From contig JBMNLN010000001.1 of NCBI GenBank assembly GCA_050952725.1, forward strand, positions 1,116,001-1,180,000: a stretch of 64,000 nucleotides of DNA, written 5' to 3'. The notes under the pieces are model-generated. The model saw only the letters and a program-made list of their open reading frames with translations, made no database searches and had not been told where the DNA came from. This DNA comes from JAQWCH01 sp050952725 (GTDB lineage Bacteria; Bacillota_I; Bacilli_A; RFN20; CAG-826). Positions within the stretch are counted from its first letter, which is position 1. Each line of letters begins with the position of its first letter. The position numbers and the translations under genes were made by a program. Below, piece by piece: positions 26,614 through 34,533 of the stretch.

Positions 26614-27480
26614 TCAAAATTCCTTGATATTTTGGCTATCTTGCTCAGGATTGTATAAGCCTTTTCGGTATAGTGCTGGATACCTTAGTCGATTAATCAA
26701 CTGATCAAATGATGATGAAGCGACCAAAAATAGCAATAAGATATCGATGGTAAATACTAGCAAAAAGTAAGCAAGGGTGACAAAAATCGGAATATATGCG
26801 AAGAATAAATCATCAAAGATAAAAATCATTTCGAGAGGGATAATCGGTAATAAAAGCCGCGGACTGTTCAAAATTAAAATAAAACTGTTTTTCATACTTT
26901 TGAAAAAGGTGATGTGGTAAACTTGCGCATAAATCATGGCCACACCGATGATCGGCATCACAATCAAGGCGATGATTACCACCAAACTCATAGTCGGAAT
27001 GCAGAAGATTCCGAAGAAAAAACGCGAGACTTTTAGCATCACCAAACAAGTATTCAACAACGTTAAATATAATAAGCAGCGGACATAATTATGTTTAATC
27101 CCGATTTTAAAATCATCAAAAAACAGGATATTTTCTCCCCAAACAATTTGCCGCATTACGCGTAATGCACCACTTAACCCCACGGCGAACACCGCAAAAA
27201 AGAGATAACAGCCACCTTGATAAATCAACTCGGACATTCCACTTACGGCAAAGTATTCCTGTTCACTAATCCCTCCTTCATGCAACAAGGTTATCGCGCT
27301 ATATTCATATTGAACTTTAAAAATATAACCCGCGAATAACGGAAGAGCGCATAGTAATAACATCAGAGTAATTTTTATTAAGGAATACTTTTGCGTTTTA
27401 AGAATATCAAAAAACTGTTGCTTGCGATTTTGCGGCAACTCGTTAACGGTGAAATCTTTACTTGAATACTTTTTTCTCAT
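26614..27480 (-). CDS. DUF624 (YesV-like) membrane protein
   Basis: 288 aa with about six hydrophobic segments after a basic N-terminal tail. It resembles DUF624 proteins such as YesV, found beside ABC sugar importers and rhamnogalacturonan or other glycan operons in Bacilli. The biochemical role is unknown; a helper of the transporter has been suggested from context. It lies 2 nt after the ABC ATPase gene and is likely cotranscribed. Confidence 0.7.
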   Translation of the reverse strand: MRKKYSSKDFTVNELPQNRKQQFFDILKTQKYSLIKITLMLLLCALPLFAGYIFKVQYEYSAITLLHEGGISEQEYFAVSGMSELIYQGGCYLFFAVFAVGLSGALRVMRQIVWGENILFFDDFKIGIKHNYVRCLLYLTLLNTCLVMLKVSRFFFGIFCIPTMSLVVIIALIVMPIIGVAMIYAQVYHITFFKSMKNSFILILNSPRLLLPIIPLEMIFIFDDLFFAYIPIFVTLAYFLLVFTIDILLLFLVASSSFDQLINRLRYPALYRKGLYNPEQDSQNIKEF

Positions 27481-27482
27481 AA

Positions 27483-28220
27483 TTATTTGTTCGTTTTTAA
27501 CTTAACACTCTCAATTAGGTATCGCACTGTTTCATTAGTCGAATGCATTAGTTCATGAGGCGTTCCCTTGACTTCAATTGCACTCCGGTTCATGACATGG
27601 ATGTAATCACCTAAAGCTACAGCTTCATGAAAGTCATGGGTGACAAAGATAAAAGTTGTAGAAAAATCCATTTTTATCTTTTTTAACATCCGACATAATC
27701 GATCGGCTTTTTGACGGTCGACATGAGTAAAGGGTTCATCAAATAAACATATTGAAGGTCTTTTCACTAACGCGCGGGCGATACCAACAAGTTGTTGTTG
27801 ACCAAGAGATAACTCTTTTGGACGACGATTTAACAAAAAAGCAATCCCTAATTTATTTGCCATTTCTCGCACACGCGCCCGAACTTCCAGCGCGGGAACT
27901 TTTCTTTGCATTAAGGGAAAAGCGATATTTTCAAACACCGTCATCGTAGGAAATAAAGATAATTCTGGTCCAACATATCCAAAATTAATCGATTTGATCG
28001 ATAATTCACTAATATCTTGACCATCAAAGGTGATTTTTCCCAAGTAATTAATCGATTGCGTTAAACATTTGAGCAGCGTGGTTTTACCACAGCCATTTTC
28101 TCCGACAATCACATTGATTTTCCCATCGATAAACCGGGCATTAAAATGCTCAAGCGCGGCAATCGGATTTTTTCTGCTGCCGTAATATACACTGACATCA
28201 ATCAATTCAATCTCAGGCAT
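27483..28220 (-). CDS. ABC transporter ATP-binding protein without TOBE domain
   Basis: 245 aa. Walker A GENGCGKTT, signature LSLGQQQ, Walker B ICLFDEP and H-loop FVTHD are present. The Q-loop glutamine seen in relatives (VFQ) is replaced: the segment reads YVGPELSL. MsmK/MalK-type sugar ATPases have ~120 further residues forming the TOBE regulatory domain, which is absent. Placed among the island's enzymes, it could energise the island's permeases (44.7-46.5 kb) or work with the DUF624 protein beside it. It overlaps the GH78 stop by 8 nt. Confidence 0.8.
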   Translation of the reverse strand: MPEIELIDVSVYYGSRKNPIAALEHFNARFIDGKINVIVGENGCGKTTLLKCLTQSINYLGKITFDGQDISELSIKSINFGYVGPELSLFPTMTVFENIAFPLMQRKVPALEVRARVREMANKLGIAFLLNRRPKELSLGQQQLVGIARALVKRPSICLFDEPFTHVDRQKADRLCRMLKKIKMDFSTTFIFVTHDFHEAVALGDYIHVMNRSAIEVKGTPHELMHSTNETVRYLIESVKLKTNK

Positions 28221-30291
28221 TTTTTCTTCCTCTTAAACTGCGTTCAATCACGCAAGCCGCATAGGAAGCAATCCCATGATTTAATGAAGCATGATGACTG
28301 GTATTTTCCCATAAAGTCTTTGAAGAAGCGGCCATAACACCAAAAATCATCTTGGTTTCGGTAAGGGCTAACGCAAATTCGTTTAAATTCATTAACATTT
28401 CTAAGCGCATTAATAAGCCGGGGATGATATTGCTTTTTCCGTCAAATTGCTGCTCATCTACCCGGTGAACGAGCTTGTTTAAAAAGGTTTTATGGTTCAC
28501 GCTCCCTGCTAAAACTCCAGAAAATGCCGCGTAATATTGGCAAGTTTCCGAACAATTTGTGGTCTTGTGCAAGTGGCCATTGTCATCGCGAACGGAATTA
28601 TCAATAAACCATTCCCCATTGAACGATAAGGCGATAATTCCCGCTCGGACTCGCTTGGCTTGAGCGAGTAATTTTCTATCTTGTAAAACTTCACCAGCGA
28701 GGCGAAGCGCCTTATAAAATAACATGTTGCAAGGATAATTTACCCCTTGAATAAAAGCGTCGCTATTGGCAATGCTCCATTCGATAAAAATCCAACCATC
28801 CAAATCCTCAAGCAATCCATCGCTATTTTGATATCGACTAAAGTAAGCAAATATTTCATATACTTTTTGCACAATTTGCTCTTTGTACGCGAGAAGTTCA
28901 CCTTTTTGCAATTGTTCGATGACGCAAATAATGAACCATAAAGCATTATTAGCGATAAAATTGCCATTGAGGTGATCGCTGGGATAGCACATCGGCACCA
29001 TTCCAAGCGGTAATTCTTGCAATTGGGGACATAAGATATAATTCAATAGAGTTTGATTGACGATTTTTTCATTTTGAAAGAGTAAACTGGCCGCTCTTTT
29101 GGAGAAATAAAAATCATTAATCCACCCAGCGCGCTCGCGCGAAGGGCAATCGGTCAATAAATCAAATGAATTTTGCGCCATTGTGTTTTGGGCCGCTGCA
29201 AAAATATCTAATAATTGCTCATCTTGGGTTGCGAGCTTGTAATGATAGGCATCGGCATTTTCTACTAAGATAACTTCGGCTTTAATCAATTCAATTAATC
29301 CTTGGCGACAGATGACATTGAGAAATCTTAAGGTATTGATTTCGTTTGATTCAAAGATGTAATTTCCTGGGTTGAACTCTAGTTTGATGACATTAGCACA
29401 CGCTAATCTAATCGGGGAAAGATTTCCTTGATCATCTAGCATTTCATCAAAAGCAAGATAAATTTCAGCATCTTCGAGAACCGCAAGTTCTAATTTAATA
29501 AAACCGGAAATATTTCGTTTAAAATCAAATAATTGAAAGGCTCCCCCGCGCAGATTATCTATCTTTGTGTGTTGATAACGTAATGAGGTAACAAAATCAG
29601 TGAGATTTTCATATAGTTCTTCTTTAAAGAAACCTTCGAAATCATTTCCGACCTGATCAAGCGAACGGTCTTGCCATTTTTTCAAAGCATCATCAGTCGC
29701 AAAATAACCTTGTGAAATGCGCTGTCCTAAAACGCTCGCAGATAAAGGTGATAAAGAAAATGATTCTTCGATGGTCTTGGGTAAGGCAACATCGATGAGA
29801 ACTGATGATTTCTCACTAAATATTTTTTGTCTAATCAAGTCATGAAACGTTTTTTCTTGACGATAAATTTCAACAAATCCGCGTTGAAAAGAATATCTTT
29901 GCACGTTTTGGATGCGGTCAGAATACTTAAAACATTTAAAGGATTTTTCAGAAAACGATTCGTTATCAATCGAAAAATCCATTTTTAAAAATGGCGGTTG
30001 TTTAATAATGTAATAAGATGAAATCCCATATGAAGTGATAAAAAGAGAAATCAGATGAACCCCTTGCGTAAAATAATAAGTAAATGTGTTTCTGATTGCA
30101 TATCCATGGGCGGTTCGAGTCGGACCACAAAAAACGCTTACGCCATCGATAAAAATTTTATATAAATCGGCAGCAACGATTTTAAAGGTAACCCATTGGT
30201 CGCGTTCAAAGGAGAAATTATTTGCAAAAATCAGATTGACATTCTTTTTTTCGCCATCATTCTTAATCCAAGAACCAATTTCACGCTTCAT
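28213..30291 (-). CDS. alpha-L-rhamnosidase-like protein, GH78
   Basis: 692 aa, no signal peptide, so cytoplasmic. The N-terminal half is beta-sandwich like (FIDGVSVFCGP). The centre holds the GH78 block DCPSRERAGWINDFYFS at about residue 381, whose Asp/Glu residues match the catalytic region, followed by an (alpha/alpha)6-type helical region. It would release L-rhamnose from imported oligosaccharides. It starts inside the esterase gene (11-nt overlap) and ends inside the ABC ATPase gene, so the three are tightly coupled. Confidence 0.8.
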   Translation of the reverse strand: MKREIGSWIKNDGEKKNVNLIFANNFSFERDQWVTFKIVAADLYKIFIDGVSVFCGPTRTAHGYAIRNTFTYYFTQGVHLISLFITSYGISSYYIIKQPPFLKMDFSIDNESFSEKSFKCFKYSDRIQNVQRYSFQRGFVEIYRQEKTFHDLIRQKIFSEKSSVLIDVALPKTIEESFSLSPLSASVLGQRISQGYFATDDALKKWQDRSLDQVGNDFEGFFKEELYENLTDFVTSLRYQHTKIDNLRGGAFQLFDFKRNISGFIKLELAVLEDAEIYLAFDEMLDDQGNLSPIRLACANVIKLEFNPGNYIFESNEINTLRFLNVICRQGLIELIKAEVILVENADAYHYKLATQDEQLLDIFAAAQNTMAQNSFDLLTDCPSRERAGWINDFYFSKRAASLLFQNEKIVNQTLLNYILCPQLQELPLGMVPMCYPSDHLNGNFIANNALWFIICVIEQLQKGELLAYKEQIVQKVYEIFAYFSRYQNSDGLLEDLDGWIFIEWSIANSDAFIQGVNYPCNMLFYKALRLAGEVLQDRKLLAQAKRVRAGIIALSFNGEWFIDNSVRDDNGHLHKTTNCSETCQYYAAFSGVLAGSVNHKTFLNKLVHRVDEQQFDGKSNIIPGLLMRLEMLMNLNEFALALTETKMIFGVMAASSKTLWENTSHHASLNHGIASYAACVIERSLRGRKNA

Positions 30292-31402
30292 AATTAAAAA
30301 TCAAATCACTACTCCACGATAATGAATCATATTTTTCCACAACAAAATAAGCACCGCAATTCTTTGGCAGGGTTAAACCATGGCGATCAACAATTTTAAT
30401 TTTTCTAAACGGGGTCTTCTTTGTCGAAGATACTGGTTTGGGCGCATAGACGAGTTCTAATTGGGAATCCTGATAAAAAGGGCGGATGCTTACTTGATTT
30501 TTATAAGCGACCTGCGGTTGGGGAATCTTCTTCCCCTTGGCTAGATAATGGAAAAATGCGTAAGTTTCCTCCTGTTCAAAACCATAGAAGTTTCCATGTT
30601 TAAAGTTTTGGCGATAGGCAAAATATACGGGGCCGCTAATTAGGGAGGAAGTTCTTTTTCTTTGCACGCAATTAAAAGCGAGATCATCCATGCCCGCCGT
30701 GAATAAAACCGGGATTTTAATATTCATTAAATAGTTTGAAGGATCAATATTTCCAATGTATTCTTCTTGTTGTTTTTTACTAAATTTTCCAAGGCGAACT
30801 GGGTCATTCCCCCATTCAGTTTCATAGATGAATGCTGACGAGTAAATAATTGATGCGCCGCTAATTCTTTGATCAACGGAAACAAAAGATAAATTTAAAA
30901 ATCCACCCCAAGAAAGTCCACAAGCATATATTTTCTTCGGATTGACCTTGTTAGTGCCAAGTAAAACGTCAACCGCGTTCATCGCCGCTAAGGTGTAAAA
31001 ATATTGCCAGGGATCGGCGGTGAATAAATCTTCAGTTGAGCCATAGTCAGTCGGACAATTGGTTGCATTGATGAGATTGCGAGCCAGAATGCTGGTCGCA
31101 CATTTATTGGATAAATCAAGGGCAATTGCCACAAATCCCCTTTCCGCCCATTTCTCCGTAAATTCATAATAGGCGGCACCATTGCCCCCATGAAGCACAA
31201 TAACGGCGGGATATCCTGATCGCGGTTTTTTTGTTTTGGGCAACGAAATAAAGGCAAAAACTCGATAGGTTTTTTTTGTGGTTTCTACCGAATAATATAA
31301 GGCCCTGGTATTGGTTTTTAGTTCGCCAAAATCGTTTAAATACTCCACTGAAGGATTCTGTAATTTTCGATTGAGCGCAATGTAATCTGTTAATGATTTC
31401 AT
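30281..31402 (-). CDS. alpha/beta-hydrolase, acetyl-xylan-esterase-like
   Basis: 373 aa, no signal peptide. VIVLHGGNGAAYYE forms the oxyanion region. GLSWGGF carries the nucleophile Ser at about residue 180, TAGMDD the acid and FKHGNF the His. The architecture matches carbohydrate/peptide esterases of the acetyl-xylan-esterase and dienelactone hydrolase group. In context it would remove acetyl (or other acyl) groups from imported sugars. RBS AAAGGA overlaps the end of the preceding gene, 2 nt away. The substrate is inference. Confidence 0.7.
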   Translation of the reverse strand: MKSLTDYIALNRKLQNPSVEYLNDFGELKTNTRALYYSVETTKKTYRVFAFISLPKTKKPRSGYPAVIVLHGGNGAAYYEFTEKWAERGFVAIALDLSNKCATSILARNLINATNCPTDYGSTEDLFTADPWQYFYTLAAMNAVDVLLGTNKVNPKKIYACGLSWGGFLNLSFVSVDQRISGASIIYSSAFIYETEWGNDPVRLGKFSKKQQEEYIGNIDPSNYLMNIKIPVLFTAGMDDLAFNCVQRKRTSSLISGPVYFAYRQNFKHGNFYGFEQEETYAFFHYLAKGKKIPQPQVAYKNQVSIRPFYQDSQLELVYAPKPVSSTKKTPFRKIKIVDRHGLTLPKNCGAYFVVEKYDSLSWSSDLIFNYEA

Positions 31403-31404
31403 CT

Positions 31405-33117
31405 TTATCCTTTCCAGTTGATGTCGAATTCACTAAAATCACGACCATCGAGATTGGTGATTCTCAATGTCCTTCGTCGCATTTGTCGCAGATCAAAAGT
31501 GGGCTGGGCATCGCCGCACATTTTAACCGCTTCTAATTTCGATAATCTTTTAATGATGTGATTCCCATTCCAACAGATAAGTTTTTGAATTCCATGGGCT
31601 CTTAATGCTTGCGCAATATCGAAAAAATCTTCGTTGGCGTTACTTTCCCAAGGAAGTGCGCCATAAAAATCAACGTTATAGCGATCGCAAAGTTTTTTAA
31701 ATCCAAGCGCCCCAGGCAAAATCAAATCCAAATCACCGCTATAAATTCGTTTAATCACCGGATAAAACTTCTCTTTTTGATAATATTTGTCTAGATCAAT
31801 TTGGCCGTTTTGATGAAGGAGATCGGAAGTATCTTCATAATATTTCATCAATCCTTGGGAAACGGAGTGAACCAGGCCTTCTTGAAGCCACGTTTCCACA
31901 TCATAACCAAATTGTTTGCTGCTTTCGACGTCGTAAAATAAAATGACATTAATTTTGTAACCACCTGGTTTTTTGGTATCTAAAGCCAGCTTTAGTTCGC
32001 GTAAAAACATCGTGCCATAAGAGCCGATGACCGCATGCAACCGCGGATCGGCAAATGGCAATAATCGCGCATCTATACCGTAGAGGTTTTTGACTTGATC
32101 ACACACTGGTTTTTCAAATAAAGCAATGGCGGGACAGCGATGGAAAAACAAACTCACGCCATCGAAGTCGCTGGGGAGATTAGCTAAGATTCTCCTAATC
32201 ATCATCTGGCGAACCTCGGGATAAGCATAAGATAAAAATGCGGCGGGTTTACCGTTTCGTTGGACGCAGTGGCTATCGGGGAATTGTTCAAAATCATCAA
32301 TGAATAAAAATGGCGAGTAAGGTATGACAAAATTCCCCGCCCCCATGCGATATCCCCCATAGAGTTTGAAATTATGTTGCTTTTTTAAATCGACCAATTT
32401 CTTCTTTATTTCCGCATTGAATTTTTGATATTGCGCAAAACCAGCATTGAACTTTTCATAGTATTGCCGATGATAAACCGCGACTTGAGGTTGCAGATCA
32501 TCAAACATGACTTCCGTAATCATCGCATCGCAATTTCTTTGCGCCGCCATCTCAAATCTTCCTAGATAATCCTCCGCAGTAAACGCATCGATTTCGCCGA
32601 CAAAATCACAATCAAAATGATATTGGATAATTTGATTTGCGCCTTCGTGCTCAGCGACATGATTTTCTAGGCGAATGTAGAGCAAGGCACTCGAAAGCGG
32701 CGTCCTATTGACGGGTCCTTGAAATTGTGATGGTTTATTAATAATGATACTTTCATTGGTTAAATCAAAAGCCCCTAAATATACCTCTTCGGCGTATTCA
32801 TAACTTTGCCATCGGAGATTTCCCCTTACAAACTGTAAATCTGAAGGGGTAACTGTCGTTTTAAATTTCGCATTAGCCAATTTTACCTCAAGTAAGGTAT
32901 TCGCCCCACAGATAGGAGCGATGCATAAATAAACATCAAACTTTCCTTGAACACCGAGATTTAGTTCGAGGGGCTCAGGAAAACAACATTCATTTGCGAA
33001 TAACATCGTTCCGGAAATATCATCCGCTAAATAATCAACTTTTTGCCAATTGTTTTTTGAAGAATAACCGCAAGTGAGTTTAGCATCGGTATATTGCGAT
33101 AAATCAGTAAATAACAT
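31405..33117 (-). CDS. unclassified glycoside-hydrolase-like protein (GH10-like barrel region)
   Basis: 570 aa, no signal peptide. The first ~190 residues look like a beta-sandwich. The rest has TIM-barrel features, such as PSDFDGVSLFFHRCPA followed by YGIDARLLPFADPRL. This block resembles 'family 10 glycosylhydrolase-like' proteins found in Verrucomicrobiota and other glycan degraders, for which activity is largely unknown. I could not identify a catalytic pair with confidence. The start has a poor RBS and probably depends on coupling to the gene 8 nt upstream. Confidence 0.55.
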   Translation of the reverse strand: MLFTDLSQYTDAKLTCGYSSKNNWQKVDYLADDISGTMLFANECCFPEPLELNLGVQGKFDVYLCIAPICGANTLLEVKLANAKFKTTVTPSDLQFVRGNLRWQSYEYAEEVYLGAFDLTNESIIINKPSQFQGPVNRTPLSSALLYIRLENHVAEHEGANQIIQYHFDCDFVGEIDAFTAEDYLGRFEMAAQRNCDAMITEVMFDDLQPQVAVYHRQYYEKFNAGFAQYQKFNAEIKKKLVDLKKQHNFKLYGGYRMGAGNFVIPYSPFLFIDDFEQFPDSHCVQRNGKPAAFLSYAYPEVRQMMIRRILANLPSDFDGVSLFFHRCPAIALFEKPVCDQVKNLYGIDARLLPFADPRLHAVIGSYGTMFLRELKLALDTKKPGGYKINVILFYDVESSKQFGYDVETWLQEGLVHSVSQGLMKYYEDTSDLLHQNGQIDLDKYYQKEKFYPVIKRIYSGDLDLILPGALGFKKLCDRYNVDFYGALPWESNANEDFFDIAQALRAHGIQKLICWNGNHIIKRLSKLEAVKMCGDAQPTFDLRQMRRRTLRITNLDGRDFSEFDINWKG

Positions 33118-33125
33118 AAGCCAAT

Positions 33126-34223
33126 TTAATCATCAAAGAAAGGGTAAAGTATTGCACCAACCGTTGGCTTGACACTACCAGTGATGTTGATATCATTTCC
33201 CTCAAGATGTTCTCCTAAATCAAGATAGACGTTTTTGGTGGCGCAATTAAACATCGCATTATCTTTAATTATACAACTTTTGAGTTTCTGAATTATAATT
33301 CCCGTCTCGGGGCAAAGGAGACTGCGGTCACCACTGTCATCGAAACCTTGAAAGAAGGAATTAGATTGCATCACTAAATTAATCGCCCGCACGATATGCA
33401 CATGACATGAGAGCCCGCTAAATTCATTGCGAATTAGCGGCATGCCACTGCGATTAAAGGTATTAGCAACCACGGTCACATTGATCGCGCGCGACCCTTG
33501 CGGATTATTTAAATCCAGACCAGGTCCCCCCGCGGAATCGAAAGCATTGCCCGTGATATTCACACAGATCGGATTAATAGCTTTTAAGCCCGCTTCGCCA
33601 TTCCATTCCAGCCGATTGCCCGTGATGACAATCGCCGACATCTCTTTATCCGAGAGAATGCCACAGCGATAGTTATTCGAAAACCAGTTATCGGTGATGA
33701 AGGCATCCCATCCTTTGATATACAAACCATTTCCATGATTAAACCCAATTTGTGAATGACGCACCGAAAAACACCAAATTCTCTGCATATGTAAACCATC
33801 ACCCGAGAAATTTGCGACCCGAATGTGATCGATACATGTCGTATCTTCTTCTTTTAAAGGTTCATCATCATGGCGAATGGTTGCCACCCCATGGATATCA
33901 GTTCCTAAATTCGCTCCATCTAAACAAAGATCAGTGATTTTCACCCCTTGAGCAGCGGTGATATTGAGCAGACAACGATTATCAGCATTGAATAACTTTA
34001 AAATCGAGCCCGCATGATTCCGATAACTCCACTTGGCGTCCCCTTTTAAGGTAATAAACGGCTTTAATTTCAATTCATTCGTTAAAAAGACACCCGCTGG
34101 AATCAAAACCGTTCCTTGGACTTTTGCCGCCTGATCGATGGCGTTTTGAATGGCCAAAGTACAATCGGTGCGCCCATCGTTAATAGCACCAAAGTCTTTA
34201 ATATTAAAAATATTTTCCTGCAT
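33126..34223 (-). CDS. right-handed beta-helix protein (pectate_lyase_3 / GH28-like)
   Basis: 365 aa. It starts with the hallmark IKDFGAINDGRTDCTLAIQNAID, seen in pectate_lyase_3, GH28 and phage tailspike folds (quoted in part), then shows repeated short beta-strand turns such as VVANTFNRSGMP. No signal peptide, so it acts on imported material or is exported another way. Specific catalytic Asp pairs of GH28 were not recognised. There is no clear Shine-Dalgarno before ATG 34223, which is unusual in this operon. It lies after the 310-bp gap at 34224-34533. Confidence 0.65.
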   Translation of the reverse strand: MQENIFNIKDFGAINDGRTDCTLAIQNAIDQAAKVQGTVLIPAGVFLTNELKLKPFITLKGDAKWSYRNHAGSILKLFNADNRCLLNITAAQGVKITDLCLDGANLGTDIHGVATIRHDDEPLKEEDTTCIDHIRVANFSGDGLHMQRIWCFSVRHSQIGFNHGNGLYIKGWDAFITDNWFSNNYRCGILSDKEMSAIVITGNRLEWNGEAGLKAINPICVNITGNAFDSAGGPGLDLNNPQGSRAINVTVVANTFNRSGMPLIRNEFSGLSCHVHIVRAINLVMQSNSFFQGFDDSGDRSLLCPETGIIIQKLKSCIIKDNAMFNCATKNVYLDLGEHLEGNDINITGSVKPTVGAILYPFFDD

Positions 34224-34244
34224 ATGTGTTTAAATATTGAATAA

Positions 34245-34478
34245 TCAGAAGATTATCATCTGAAGTCCCTTCATGGCAAGATGAGCCATGGCCCCCGGCA
34301 GGCTTAGTAGAGTTTTGATTACACCTGAAGAAACCCACTTTTGATCAATGTTTTTGAGGGTCAATATCGCCTCTTTTCCTCGCTCGTGTCTTCTTGAGAA
34401 GTTAACAAGAAACTAGGCTCTATAATTAGAAGCGCCATCATCGCTCACTAATCCTGCCGCGGTTAATCCATTGACGGA
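34245..34478 (-). pseudogene. possible decayed ORF in the 310-bp gap before the beta-helix gene
   Basis: This is the only gap over 300 bp (34224-34533). One minus-strand frame is open from 34478 to the TGA at 34245 apart from one TAG at 34415-34413. It reads protein-like on both sides (before the stop NGLTAAGLVSDDG; after it FLVNFSRRHERGKEA and SLPGAMAHLAMKGLQ). No start codon with RBS is seen. It could be the 3' end of a lost gene, perhaps a transposase, but I do not recognise the family and chance is possible. No terminator or promoter is obvious in the gap. Confidence 0.3.
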
Positions 34479-34533
34479 TCATATGCCATTATTTTATTTG
34501 TTTTTTAAGGGAAAAAACCTTTTGGTTTAGAAC

